Shown: piece after piece, positions 15,753 through 25,578 of the stretch
Position numbering within the stretch: the first letter of the stretch is position 1
Layout: each line of letters starts with the position of its first letter
Assembly (NCBI GenBank): GCA_963678205.1
Contig: OY782760.1
Coordinates: 992,001-1,056,000, forward strand
Reading direction: 5' to 3'
Length of the DNA stretch: 64,000 bases
Source of the DNA: G963556115 sp963678205
GTDB taxonomy: Bacteria; Planctomycetota; SZUA-567
Notes under the pieces: generated by a model
What the model was told of the DNA's origin: nothing
Databases searched by the model: none
The model's input: the letters and a program-made list of their open reading frames with translations, nothing else
Made by a program: the position numbers and the translations under genes

Positions 15753-18147
15753 GATTCAGTATATTGTAAAGCGAGACGGTCGTGTAGTACCATTCAATAA
15801 AGAGAAGATTGCTCAGGCTATCTTTGCTTCAGCAAAAGCAGTGGGTGGAGAAGACAGACAGTTGGCTGACGAACTTGCCTCCGTTGTACTAATGCTGCTA
15901 GAGAAGAGTTTTGGTGGAGAGAATCATCCAACTATTGAGCAGATTCAGGATATGGTTGAGAAGATACTTATTGAGACTGGACACGCTAAAACAGCGAAAG
16001 CTTTTATCCTTTACCGTGATAGACGTTCTGAGCAGAGAGCATTGACCCGTGTTCGTAAAGAGGTGTCTGGTGGTGGGAATAGTACTGATATTCACCTTTT
16101 AGTAGATCCAGGGGCGAAGGCGGAATATTTTGAATGGGATAAGAATAGAATCTCTCAAGCGCTTGTAGTTGAAGCTGGAATTGAACAGTTTGAAGCAGAT
16201 GAAATCGCTAGTATTGTTGAGAAGAGAGTACTGCGCTCAGGTATTAGGCACATTTCAAGTTCATTAATTCGTGAACTTGCTGATAATGAATTGTTTGAAC
16301 GTGGGCATCAGGCGAGCCTTATCAAGCAGAATATTTTAGGTATGCCAAAGTATGATGTAGAACAGCTGATCTTGTCAAAGAGTAATGAAAATTCAAATAT
16401 CGCTTCAAATAATCCTGAAGCAATCAACCTTGCTATTGCCGAAACAGCTTTAAAGCAATATGCATTACAGGAAGTTTTCTCTGAGGATGTGGCTGACGCT
16501 CATAGAGAGGGTCTTGTTCATCTCCACGACCTTGGCTATCCTACTCGTGTATACTGTTCTTCTCATTCACTCGAATATATCAAGAAGTTTGGGCTGAATC
16601 TTGAAAATCTTGATACTTCTTCTGCTCCTGCAAAGCATGCAAGAACACTTACAGGACATCTCAATACATTCCTTGCAAGTATGCAGGCATATTACGCAGG
16701 TGCTCTAGGGGTTGCGTATGTAAATATTATGTATGCACCGTATGTTGAGGGTATGTCAGATGCACAGATGAAGCAGGAAGCACAGCACCTTATCTTTTCA
16801 TCTTCACAAAATGCTTTTTCTCGTGGAGGTCAGACATTATTCCTTGATTTCAATATTCATACTGGTATCCCAAGTTATTTGAAGAATATTCCTGCTATTG
16901 GGCCAAGCGGTAAGCCTACAGGAAAAACTTATGGTGAATATGCTGATACTGCTACTAGATTTACGATGGCGATGCTTCGTGTATGGGATGATGGAGATCA
17001 GTATGGCAATATTTTTGCTTTCCCTAAATGTGACTTCCATGTAAATCATGAGACATTTGAAGATCCAGATCAATATAAAGTTTATGAATTCGCTTGTGAG
17101 ATTGCTGCGAAAAATGGTACTCCGTACTTTATTTTTGATAGAGATGAGGTTACTCTTTCTGCTTGCTGTCGCTTGAGAACAGTTATTGAAGATAATTATA
17201 TGATTACACATCCTGAGAGTATGCGTTTCTGTGGCTTCCAGAATGTGACAATCAATCTTCCTCAGTGTGGCTATCGGGCTGGGAAAGGTAATATGGAGAA
17301 GTTCTTTGTTGAAATGGAGAATGCTTTAGAGGTATGTATCAAGGCACATAAACAGAAAAAGAGATTTGCTAAGCAGCTTATGAGTGGTCCTTCTATGCCT
17401 CTTTGGCAGGTAGGTAAGACTGCTGCTGACGGCAGACCATATATTGATCTTGACCAAGCTACATATATCGTCGGTATTATTGGGCTTAATGAAGCGCTTG
17501 ACTATATTTGTGGTAAAGAACTTCACGAAGATGAGGAAGCATTACGTCTTGGGTTGAAGGTTGTTTCTCATCTGTACTTTTTAGTTAAGGAAGCTGGAAA
17601 GCAGCATGGTCTTAAAATTACGATTGAAGAGAGTCCAGCTGAGAGTGCTTCACGACGCTTGGCTAAGATAGACCTCAAGAGATATCCAGAGGCAGCACAA
17701 TATATCCGTGGTTCTATTGAAGATGATGAAGTTTACTATACAAATTCTATTCATATTAGACCAGATGCTGATGTTGATATTGTTGAACGTATTCGTAAGC
17801 AGGCTAGATTCCACGGCCTTATTGAGTCAGGCGCTATTATTCATGCATTTGTAGGTGAGAATCGTCCTTCTGCAGGAGCTATTGCGAGTTTGGTGAAAAA
17901 GACATTTGAAAATACTCAAGCTGCGCAGCTTACTATCTCTCCGGAATTTACTACATGTAAAGTTTGTAAGTATATTACCTTCGGTATCCAGGAAAGTTGT
18001 CCAAATTGTGGTGCAGAGAATTTGGATCTTAGAAGAGAAACAGGTGATACTAGTAACTGTTGTTCATGGAATAAAGAATCATTTATGGAGTTTGAAAAGC
18101 TTCGTGAAGCAGTAGACGAGCCAATTGTTGCTGAGCAAGTTAATTAA
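15745..18147 (+). CDS. nrdD: Anaerobic (class III) ribonucleoside-triphosphate reductase NrdD, 800 aa, unusual radical site
   Basis: Makes deoxynucleotides from NTPs using a glycyl radical; oxygen-sensitive. Two ATP-cone-like allosteric domains occupy about residues 1-95 and 115-200. The catalytic barrel follows, with SACCRLR and FQNVTINLPQCGY segments that fit class III enzymes of the Thermotoga/archaeal type. Near the C-terminus CKVC...CPNC forms the zinc site. The expected radical motif (R-V-x-G-Y followed by SWN) reads RRETGD followed by SWN; the aligned Gly is about residue 767, so the Gly is kept but its neighbours differ. The activase gene follows about 180 bases downstream. Confidence 0.94.
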   Translation: MSKIQYIVKRDGRVVPFNKEKIAQAIFASAKAVGGEDRQLADELASVVLMLLEKSFGGENHPTIEQIQDMVEKILIETGHAKTAKAFILYRDRRSEQRALTRVRKEVSGGGNSTDIHLLVDPGAKAEYFEWDKNRISQALVVEAGIEQFEADEIASIVEKRVLRSGIRHISSSLIRELADNELFERGHQASLIKQNILGMPKYDVEQLILSKSNENSNIASNNPEAINLAIAETALKQYALQEVFSEDVADAHREGLVHLHDLGYPTRVYCSSHSLEYIKKFGLNLENLDTSSAPAKHARTLTGHLNTFLASMQAYYAGALGVAYVNIMYAPYVEGMSDAQMKQEAQHLIFSSSQNAFSRGGQTLFLDFNIHTGIPSYLKNIPAIGPSGKPTGKTYGEYADTATRFTMAMLRVWDDGDQYGNIFAFPKCDFHVNHETFEDPDQYKVYEFACEIAAKNGTPYFIFDRDEVTLSACCRLRTVIEDNYMITHPESMRFCGFQNVTINLPQCGYRAGKGNMEKFFVEMENALEVCIKAHKQKKRFAKQLMSGPSMPLWQVGKTAADGRPYIDLDQATYIVGIIGLNEALDYICGKELHEDEEALRLGLKVVSHLYFLVKEAGKQHGLKITIEESPAESASRRLAKIDLKRYPEAAQYIRGSIEDDEVYYTNSIHIRPDADVDIVERIRKQARFHGLIESGAIIHAFVGENRPSAGAIASLVKKTFENTQAAQLTISPEFTTCKVCKYITFGIQESCPNCGAENLDLRRETGDTSNCCSWNKESFMEFEKLREAVDEPIVAEQVN

Positions 18148-18328
18148 GGTACGCTCTAAAAAAGCATAATGCGGGGTGTAGTTGGAGAGGAACAAGTTGC
18201 TTGATTATTACTTAAGTAATTTATCTGACTAGTAAACAAAATTTTAGAGTGTACCTGAAATGTTTTGGCTTACCTCTTTTCAGGTAAGCCAAAAAAATAG
18301 GTGGCGTGATTAAAAGAGGGACGTTACT
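18148..18328 (+). other. nrdD-nrdG intercistronic spacer with 13-bp hairpin
   Basis: Contains a 13-bp perfect inverted repeat (18263-18275 and 18282-18294, six-base loop). The T-run precedes and the A-run follows the stem on the plus strand, so it is not a standard plus-strand terminator; it may be a processing or stability element just upstream of the nrdG ribosome site (AGAGGG). Confidence 0.5.
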
Positions 18329-19057
18329 TTGAGTATAGATATAAGAGGTTTTATCAAGAATAGTTTTAATGAGTGGGAAGGTCGTGTGACAGCGGTTGTT
18401 TTTACAGCAGGTTGTAACTGGAGGTGTCCATACTGTCATGGGGTTGGACTTGTTGTTTCTCCTAAAGATTTTCCACAAGTTTCTGTTGAAGAAGTATTTG
18501 ACAGCCTAAAAGAAAATAAAGGTTGGGTTGATGATATTGCAATAACCGGTGGTGAACCAACGCTTCAGCCTGGACTTATTGATTTTATCAAAGATTTGAA
18601 AGACTTTGGAGTTGGTGTAAAACTCGAAAGTAATGGTACCAATCCTGATGTAATTGAGACGCTTTTAGATAATAATTTATTGGATTGTCTATGCTTTGAC
18701 TATAAAGTTCCTCTTGAGCTTGAAACGTTACTTAATTTAACTGGGGTTTCAGAAGAGGCGAGTGGCCTGGAGAAAGTAAAGCGTAGTTATGATCTTTCTC
18801 GTCAAGCAATAGGTATAGAGAAAGAATTTCATACAACTCTCTGCCCTCAGTTTATTTCTAAAGATATAATAATCAGAATGGGTGAGGCTTTAGAGTGTCC
18901 TGATGCTTTGTGGGTGCTTCAGCAGTATGAAAATGATGTAGATATGATCGATTATCAGGCAGCTGGAAATAGTCGCTTTACTCAAGTAGAACTTGATGAG
19001 ATTGAGATTGCAGCAAAGAGTAAGCATGATAAAATTTTGCTTAGGAGAGGGAAATAG
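18329..19057 (+). CDS. nrdG: Anaerobic ribonucleotide reductase activating protein (NrdG type), 242 aa
   Basis: A radical SAM activase that generates the glycyl radical on NrdD. The cluster ligands are Cys29, Cys33 and Cys36 in CNWRCPYC; ITGGEPT near residue 72 contacts SAM. At 242 residues it resembles the longer NrdG-like type often paired with zinc-site NrdD proteins rather than the short E. coli NrdG. The start is TTG, eight bases after AGAGGG; no ATG is available at the N-terminus. Its position after nrdD and before another radical SAM gene supports the role. Confidence 0.9.
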   Translation: MSIDIRGFIKNSFNEWEGRVTAVVFTAGCNWRCPYCHGVGLVVSPKDFPQVSVEEVFDSLKENKGWVDDIAITGGEPTLQPGLIDFIKDLKDFGVGVKLESNGTNPDVIETLLDNNLLDCLCFDYKVPLELETLLNLTGVSEEASGLEKVKRSYDLSRQAIGIEKEFHTTLCPQFISKDIIIRMGEALECPDALWVLQQYENDVDMIDYQAAGNSRFTQVELDEIEIAAKSKHDKILLRRGK

Positions 19058-19124
19058 TCACCGAGTATCACTTTAAAAAAGTGAATAAATGTTGGTTCTT
19101 TTGCACAAATAGGATCATAGCGAT

Positions 19125-20123
19125 ATGAAAGAAGCATTATTTTATACCAAAATAGGTGATAATGTTGTAACTTGTGAGCTTTGTCCACACCGATGCAGAA
19201 TTACTCAAGGCAGTCGTGGTATTTGTAAAGCTCGTGAGAATATCGATGGGGTACTCTATTCAAGGACATACTCTGAAATATGCTCCATAGCGATGGATCC
19301 AATTGAAAAGAAGCCATTATATCATTTTTATCCAGGGAGTGAGATTCTGTCTGTTGGCAGTTATGGGTGTAATTTCTTTTGTTTATTTTGTCAAAATTGG
19401 CAGGTATCACAGAATGAAGTTGAAACTATGCATTATACCCCTGAAGAGATTGTACAAGCTGCAATGAATCAAGGATCACTCGGTATTGCTTTCACCTATA
19501 ATGAACCTTTAATTAATTATGAGTTTGTTCGGGATACTTCAATACTTGCAAGAGAGTGTGGACTCAAGAATGTTTTGGTAACTAATGGGTATATTAACCC
19601 TGAGCCATTAACATGTCTGCTGGAATATATTGATGGAGTAAATCTAGATATAAAGGCTGGAGAGAATGAGTTTTATTCTTCATTATGTGGAGGTAGCATA
19701 AATCCGGTGCTTGCTACTGCCAAAGCGATACATGAAGCAGGTGTTCACCTTGAGGTGACAACGTTGTTGATTCCGGGCGAGAATGATGATAAGAAAGAGC
19801 TTGACTGGCTTGCTGGATGGATAGCAGAGAACTGTGGCAAGAATACTGTTGCACATCTGTCGGCATATTTTCCTCGTTATAAATTTGATTCAGATGGAAC
19901 AAGTGCTGAGGATTTGATAAAAGCGCGGGGTATTTTTAAGGGACATCTTGAGTATGTCTACTGTGGGAATATGGCTTTGGGGGCTGAATGCAGTAATACT
20001 TATTGTTTCAAATGTGGTAATGAGTTGATTCGCAGAATTGGATATCAGATTGATCTTACTGGTGTTGATATAAGGATTAGAGCATGCTGTAAGTGTTATG
20101 CAGATGTTCCATTTTGTTTGTAG
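19125..20123 (+). CDS. amrS: AmrS-type radical SAM protein, 332 aa
   Basis: A radical SAM enzyme of the AmmeMemoRadiSam group, related to pyruvate formate-lyase activases. An N-terminal Cys pattern CELCPHRC (about 17-24) is followed by GICKAR, then the SAM-cluster motif CNFFCLFC with Cys82, Cys86 and Cys89. Length and the initial CxxCPHxC block are typical. The partners AmmeMemo/AmrA are not in the window. The natural substrate of this family is not settled; a fusion with or link to NrdD activation cannot be excluded given the neighbouring nrdG. About 67 bases separate it from nrdG. Confidence 0.88.
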   Translation: MKEALFYTKIGDNVVTCELCPHRCRITQGSRGICKARENIDGVLYSRTYSEICSIAMDPIEKKPLYHFYPGSEILSVGSYGCNFFCLFCQNWQVSQNEVETMHYTPEEIVQAAMNQGSLGIAFTYNEPLINYEFVRDTSILARECGLKNVLVTNGYINPEPLTCLLEYIDGVNLDIKAGENEFYSSLCGGSINPVLATAKAIHEAGVHLEVTTLLIPGENDDKKELDWLAGWIAENCGKNTVAHLSAYFPRYKFDSDGTSAEDLIKARGIFKGHLEYVYCGNMALGAECSNTYCFKCGNELIRRIGYQIDLTGVDIRIRACCKCYADVPFCL

Positions 20124-20185
20124 ATTAGTATAATATTAATTGAAATAGTTATTCTATTTTTAAATAATTAATGGAGTAGTTTATA

Positions 20186-23100
20186 ATGTATCTAAGTCGT
20201 GTCGAACTAGCAGGTTTTAAATCTTTTGCTGATAAGACGGTATTCGATCTTGATCAGGGTATTACCGCTATTCTTGGACCAAATGGTTGTGGTAAATCAA
20301 ATGTTGTTGATGCAATCAAATGGGTGCTTGGTGAGTCTAGCGCAAAAAATCTTCGAGGTTCGCAGATGCAGGATGTTATCTTTGCTGGTAGTGAGGGAAG
20401 AAAACCTTTAGGACTTGCAGAGGTTACCTTGTTCTTTAATAATGATGATGGGGCGTTACCGATTGATTATAATGAAGTAAGTGTTACCAGGAAACTCTTT
20501 CGATCTGGTGAGAGCGAATATCAGATAAATAAGCAGCAATGTAGGAAACGAGATATCAGAGATTTATTTCTTGATACTGGTGTTGGTATGTCTGCATATT
20601 CTTTTATTGAGCAGGGAAGAGTTGAAGCTTTGCTTCAGGCAAAGCCTGTTGAGCGAAGGCTAGTTATAGAAGAAGCTGCTGGGATTAGTAAATATAAATT
20701 ACGCCGTAAGGAATCACTTGCCAGGCTTGATAGGACGAATCAGTATTTATTTAGAGTTAATGATATTGTTGAAGAGATTGAAAAGAATGTAAGGAAAGTT
20801 TCACGTCAGGCTGCAAGTGCACGAAGATGGCAGAAGCTTACGAATGATCTGCAAGATGTGAAAAAGTTATACTATACCAGAGCATTCAAAGAAGAGCTTG
20901 ATAAGCTTAGTGAACTTAATTCACAGAAGGGTGAGATCGAAGAGCTTTATGCAAGAGAGACTGCGCGTGAAGCTGAGACTACACAGGCTATAACCAAATT
21001 TACAGAAGAAGAGTTTACTCTAAACAAGAAGGTTGAAGAGAGTGAAAAAGATTTTCGCGCAGTGCAGGAAGAACTTGCTGGTATTCAGGTTGAGCTTGCA
21101 AAAAGCACTCAGAGAAAAGAAAGCCTTGTTAATGAGTCTACAGGAGCACAGGATAGAGTCGTTCATCTTGAGGGTATCCTTGAAAGTACAGTCAATGATA
21201 AGTCTGAAATGGAGTCAGAATTAGAGTCTGTAAGAGCACGACTTGAAGAGTTTAATAATACTTTTAATAATCAGGATGAGAGCAAAGTTCAACTCCAGAG
21301 AAGATTTGACGAGCTAGAAGATTTAATTGCAAGTTTACGAAAGGATATCCTCTCACTCACAGATAGAAAAAATAATATTCGTTCTCAGGAAGTCCGTGCT
21401 CAGAGTAGAGCAGAAGGTCTACGCGAAAGACTTCAGAGCCTGATAGAGAAGCAAGGTAAAAGTTCGGGTGAGCGTGAAAGCATGGAGGAAAATGTATCGC
21501 GCCTTAGAAATGAACTTGATAACTTAGGTGAAAAATCAGCAGGTCTGACGTCTTCTATTGAAGAAAAAAAGAGTGAAGAACGTGAGCTTGCCAATAAAGT
21601 ACAGAGTAGTGAGAGGGAAATATCAACACTTACTGCGGAATTATCAGCGAAAGAGAGTCGTAGAAATACCTTACAGGATCTCGAAAATGAATTTGATGGC
21701 GCGTTTGGCGGTGTAAGAGCAGTGTTAAAGGCGCAGCAAGAAGGTAGAGGAGAATGCAGCGAAGTTGAAGGTATGATCGCGGATCTTATTACGGTTGCGC
21801 CAGAGTATGCTACTGCAATAGAAACAATACTCGGTGGACAGGCTCAAGATATAGTTGTCCGTAGTGCTCGTGGTGCGCAGGATTGTATTGAGTATCTCAA
21901 GCGTAATAGAGCAGGGCGTGCAACTTTTTTACCTCTAGATAGAATTAAAGCTCGTAGTCCTCTTAAAGAGATTTTACTGCGGGAGAGGGGGGTTGTTGGT
22001 GAAGCATTTGACCTTGTTGATTTTAAAGATATGTATCAGCCTGCTATGGAATATCTTTTAAACGGAGTTTTAATTGCTGAAAATCTGGATTATGCTAGAG
22101 AACTTTCGCGTGGTAGTGCTAGAGGGGTACGTATCGTTACTTTGGCAGGGGAAGTTATAAATCCTCATGGTGCGATGACCGGGGGTGATGGTAAACAGAA
22201 ACGGGGAGGACTTATTGCTCGTAAGGCAGAGAAGGATGCGCTCGTTATTGAGATTGAAGAGATCAGAGAGAAGATTACAGGTCTTAATCAGAACAGTCAG
22301 GCCGCAGCAGGTAGAGTAGCTGCACTTAAAGATGAATACTCTCACTTGGAAGTGGAACTGGCTGGTATCTTAAGAACAGGGCAGGAACTTGAACGTGAAT
22401 TATCAGTGCGAGAAAGTGAGTATAAGAGACTTCAGAGCGATTTTTCTAGTTTTGAAGAAGATAAATCCGAAATTAATAATGAGTTGACTGGCATTGCGTC
22501 TGAACTTGAAGGGTTGACTAGAGAAGAAGGTGAGTTGAAACTTGAAGAAGTCAGATTTGAGCAGGAACTGACTTCTGCAATTGATGAGCAACATAATACG
22601 AGACGTGAGATGGATTCTGCGGGTGAATCACTTGCGCAGGTGCGTGAGGAAAGAGCGACCCTACAGTCTAAAGTAGAAGAGTTAACTCGTCTGCTTGTTT
22701 CACATGATGAGGTAAGAGTTGAGCGAGAGAATGAGCTTGAAAGATGTCGATTGCTTGTAAGTAATGGCGCAAGAGAGCTTGATGAACTTTATATAAAGAT
22801 TAATGAACTTAAAGGTGAAGAAGAAAAATTCCTTTATAAACGTGATAACTCTAAGCGTAGTGATATTGCCGATAGAGAAAAATTAAGTGAACTCAGAATT
22901 GAAATAGAAAACCTTAGAGGGATTGAACGCGCCAGCCAAAAGCGAGTAAATGAGGCCGTTCAGGCTATTAATGAATTTAAAATGCGCGAGAATGAAATTA
23001 CTCTACGCATGGAAAATATTTCGGATAAAGCGCGTCGTGAACTCCAAATAGAGAATCTTAATGGGCTTGTTGAAGAATTCATTGAAGAGACAACTCCTAA

Positions 23101-23923
23101 TATCTCAGCTGTTACAGGTGAAGAAATTGTTGACGAAGAAACGGAATCAAAAAAATTGTGTACGAGTGATGGTACACCGTTTGATCTTTTAACAAATAAG
23201 CAAATTAGTGATTATATTGATGATCTTGTTGTAAGCATAGAAAAGGTAGGGCCTGTAAATATGTGTGCGATTGAAGAGCTTGCTGAGCTTGAAGCTAGAG
23301 CAGAGTTCCTCAAATCTGAACAGAGTGATATAGAAGATGCTGCAAATAACTTAAAAGAGACTATTGAAAAGCTGAATAATGAGTGTTACAAGCGTTTTGA
23401 AGATACCTTCAATGCAGTACGAGAGAATTTCCAGGAGATGTTCCAGTATCTCTTTGGTGGAGGGCAGTCTGATCTGATACTTGAAGAACCAATTGATGGA
23501 CAGGATAAACTGGATGCTGGTATTGATATTATTGCACGTCCTCCAGGCAAGGAGCCAAAGAGTATTTCTCTGTTATCAGGTGGAGAGAAAGCACTTTGTG
23601 CGGTTGGATTACTCTTTGCAATCTTTAGAAGCAAGCCTAGCCCATTTTGTATTCTTGATGAGGTTGATGGACCGCTTGATGAATCTAATATTGATAGATT
23701 TATGAATGCAGTGCGTAAGTTTACCGATGAAACACAGTTTATTCTTATCTCTCATTCAAAGAGAACAATGAGTAAAGCAGATACTATTTATGGTGTTACT
23801 CAGCAGCAGCTGGGTGTAAGTACTAAGTACAGTCTTCGTTTTCGTGATGCATCTCAGAGAGTTCTTGGTCTTGAAAATTCTGAAAGTGAAGAAGAGTTTG
23901 TTGAAGAGATGCAGCTGGCATAG
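20186..23923 (+). CDS. smc: Chromosome segregation protein SMC, 1245 aa
   Basis: The ATPase at the core of bacterial condensin. Walker A GPNGCGKS is at residues 31-38, two long coiled coils surround a hinge (about 515-690, containing the conserved NPHGAMTGG), and the C-terminal head has LSGGEKAL near 1129 and Walker B CILDEVDGPLDE near 1153. The D-loop reads GPLD rather than the common AALD. The partner genes scpA and scpB are not in the window. GGAG precedes the ATG. The gene is followed 54 bases later by mutM. Confidence 0.97.
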   Translation: MYLSRVELAGFKSFADKTVFDLDQGITAILGPNGCGKSNVVDAIKWVLGESSAKNLRGSQMQDVIFAGSEGRKPLGLAEVTLFFNNDDGALPIDYNEVSVTRKLFRSGESEYQINKQQCRKRDIRDLFLDTGVGMSAYSFIEQGRVEALLQAKPVERRLVIEEAAGISKYKLRRKESLARLDRTNQYLFRVNDIVEEIEKNVRKVSRQAASARRWQKLTNDLQDVKKLYYTRAFKEELDKLSELNSQKGEIEELYARETAREAETTQAITKFTEEEFTLNKKVEESEKDFRAVQEELAGIQVELAKSTQRKESLVNESTGAQDRVVHLEGILESTVNDKSEMESELESVRARLEEFNNTFNNQDESKVQLQRRFDELEDLIASLRKDILSLTDRKNNIRSQEVRAQSRAEGLRERLQSLIEKQGKSSGERESMEENVSRLRNELDNLGEKSAGLTSSIEEKKSEERELANKVQSSEREISTLTAELSAKESRRNTLQDLENEFDGAFGGVRAVLKAQQEGRGECSEVEGMIADLITVAPEYATAIETILGGQAQDIVVRSARGAQDCIEYLKRNRAGRATFLPLDRIKARSPLKEILLRERGVVGEAFDLVDFKDMYQPAMEYLLNGVLIAENLDYARELSRGSARGVRIVTLAGEVINPHGAMTGGDGKQKRGGLIARKAEKDALVIEIEEIREKITGLNQNSQAAAGRVAALKDEYSHLEVELAGILRTGQELERELSVRESEYKRLQSDFSSFEEDKSEINNELTGIASELEGLTREEGELKLEEVRFEQELTSAIDEQHNTRREMDSAGESLAQVREERATLQSKVEELTRLLVSHDEVRVERENELERCRLLVSNGARELDELYIKINELKGEEEKFLYKRDNSKRSDIADREKLSELRIEIENLRGIERASQKRVNEAVQAINEFKMRENEITLRMENISDKARRELQIENLNGLVEEFIEETTPNISAVTGEEIVDEETESKKLCTSDGTPFDLLTNKQISDYIDDLVVSIEKVGPVNMCAIEELAELEARAEFLKSEQSDIEDAANNLKETIEKLNNECYKRFEDTFNAVRENFQEMFQYLFGGGQSDLILEEPIDGQDKLDAGIDIIARPPGKEPKSISLLSGGEKALCAVGLLFAIFRSKPSPFCILDEVDGPLDESNIDRFMNAVRKFTDETQFILISHSKRTMSKADTIYGVTQQQLGVSTKYSLRFRDASQRVLGLENSESEEEFVEEMQLA

Positions 23924-23977
23924 TTGGATTTCTAGGTTACAGGTTATATCTTGTGACTGTTTATTGGGAGTTATGAA

Positions 23978-24811
23978 TTGCCAGAGTTACCAGAGGTTGA
24001 GACGATTAGAAGAGCTCTTGAGCCGATGCTAGTTGGTAGAGTAATTAATAGTATTATTGTAAAGACAAATACCCTGCGAACTCCACTTGATCAAAAGCTG
24101 CTTAATAAAGAGCTTAAGAATAGGGAAATCATTTCTTTAAAAAGACGAGCAAAATATTTGTTGTTTACTTTTTCTGGTTCTAAATATCTTCTTTCTCATC
24201 TTGGTATGACAGGGTCATATCGTATTGAGCGTAGTGGTTTTGAAGTAAAACCTCATGATAGAGTTATAGTTGATCTTGATGATGGTGATTCATTAGTCTA
24301 TAACGATATAAGGAAGTTTGGTGAATTCAAGATTGTAGATATTACTTTTGGAAAAGAATTTCCAGATAAATTTGATTTGTACGCTCCTGAACCATTATCA
24401 AATGGCTTTACAGGAGAGTATCTTTTTAATGCGTTAGCAAGAATTTCTGCCCCAATAAAAGTAGCGATTATGCGGCAGGAACTGACTGTAGGGGTGGGTA
24501 ATATCTATGCAAGCGAGTCTTTATTTGCATCTAAAATATCACCATTGAGGCCAGCAAATTCTCTTACCAAGAATGAGTGCAGGCTTCTTGTAAGAGAAAT
24601 TAAGAAAGTATTGTTGAAATCTCTGGAATCAGGAGGTACTACAATCAGTGATTATAAACGTCCTGACGGTAGCGAAGGTAAATTTGCACTCAGCCTTAAA
24701 GTTTATGGTAGAGCAGGACAAGATTGTAAGAGGAGAGGTTGTACTGGAAAGGTTAGTAAGATTACTCAGACAGGACGGTCTACCTTTTATTGTGATAAAT
24801 GTCAAAAGTAA
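23978..24811 (+). CDS. mutM: Formamidopyrimidine-DNA glycosylase MutM (Fpg), 277 aa
   Basis: Removes 8-oxoguanine and ring-opened purines from DNA. The mature N-terminus must be PELPEV with catalytic Pro2 and Glu3; this fixes the start as TTG 23978, after GGGAG. An ATG at 23973 is in another frame. VGVGNIYASE (helix-two-turn-helix) is near residue 170, and the C-terminal zinc finger has C...C (spaced by four) and CDKCQ. Length is normal. Its stop lies in the left arm of a bidirectional terminator hairpin. Confidence 0.97.
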   Translation: MPELPEVETIRRALEPMLVGRVINSIIVKTNTLRTPLDQKLLNKELKNREIISLKRRAKYLLFTFSGSKYLLSHLGMTGSYRIERSGFEVKPHDRVIVDLDDGDSLVYNDIRKFGEFKIVDITFGKEFPDKFDLYAPEPLSNGFTGEYLFNALARISAPIKVAIMRQELTVGVGNIYASESLFASKISPLRPANSLTKNECRLLVREIKKVLLKSLESGGTTISDYKRPDGSEGKFALSLKVYGRAGQDCKRRGCTGKVSKITQTGRSTFYCDKCQK

Positions 24812-24854
24812 ACAGGTAGCGCTTTTGCTCTGCCTGTTTACTTTTGACATTTAT
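24795..24854. terminator. Bidirectional terminator between mutM and phoU
   Basis: Arms of 25 bases at 24795-24819 and 24830-24854 pair with one G-T exception; the loop is ten bases. The left arm includes the mutM stop codon. The two flanking genes converge on it, so it can end both transcripts. Confidence 0.8.
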
Positions 24855-24867
24855 GTGTGTTGCTAAA

Positions 24868-25536
24868 TTAATTATCTGTTGAATTATAGTTATGTCTGAC
24901 AATTTCGCCAGTTAGCGAATAAATGACATCTTCACAAATATTTGTAGCGAGGTCACCTACACGCTCAATGTTCCTAACAATACCAAATAGACCAATAAAA
25001 TCTTCAGCATTTTCTGGATTTAATTTTAACGCTTCAATAAGTTTTTCACTGAGCTCTTTCTTTTTTCTGTCGAGTGTATCGTCTCTAATGCATACTTCTC
25101 TAGCAAGCTCAATGTCAGAGTTGATAAGAGTTGTAAGAGCATCGTGAACCATCTCTGTCCCTTTGGTACCCATATCGTATAATTCTCTACAGTAAATGTT
25201 GTCTGTGGAAAAATTAAGGCGATTGGCCTTTTTTGCTATGTTTATTGCTAGGTCGCCTATACGCTCTAGGTCGTTATTCATCTTTAAAATGCATATAATG
25301 TAACGAAGATCAGCTGCAACAGGTTGGTGGAGAGCCAGAACCTTTAGGCATTCTTCTTCTACTTCAACCTCAAGAGCATCAATGCTTTCATCTGCTTGTC
25401 TGATTTCATATAAACGCTCAACATTTTTATGATTGAGAATGGATACCGATTTTAATAGGTTCTCTTCTACAATACCAGCCAAGCGTAGAGCGGTCTTTCT
25501 AAGTTTGTCAATTTCTTTAATTAAATGAATACTCAT
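24868..25536 (-). CDS. phoU: Phosphate-specific transport accessory protein PhoU, 222 aa
   Basis: Regulates the Pst phosphate transporter and Pho signalling. It shows the two three-helix PhoU repeats, with metal-binding E/DxxxD-type motifs RIGDLAINIAKKA and RVGDLATNICEDV at equivalent positions. The start is taken as ATG 25536, with AGGGA upstream; an in-frame TTG precedes it. It is the last gene of the pst operon, about 40 bases after pstB. A dedicated PhoR/PhoB pair is not adjacent. Confidence 0.95.
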   Translation of the reverse strand: MSIHLIKEIDKLRKTALRLAGIVEENLLKSVSILNHKNVERLYEIRQADESIDALEVEVEEECLKVLALHQPVAADLRYIICILKMNNDLERIGDLAINIAKKANRLNFSTDNIYCRELYDMGTKGTEMVHDALTTLINSDIELAREVCIRDDTLDRKKKELSEKLIEALKLNPENAEDFIGLFGIVRNIERVGDLATNICEDVIYSLTGEIVRHNYNSTDN

Positions 25537-25578
25537 CAAATATTCCCTTATTATCTAAGATATAAAGATAGTCTTATA

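Noticed and set aside
18263..18294. Standard terminator between nrdD and nrdG
   Set aside because: The hairpin is followed by As, not Ts, on the transcribed strand, so I list it as a spacer hairpin instead.
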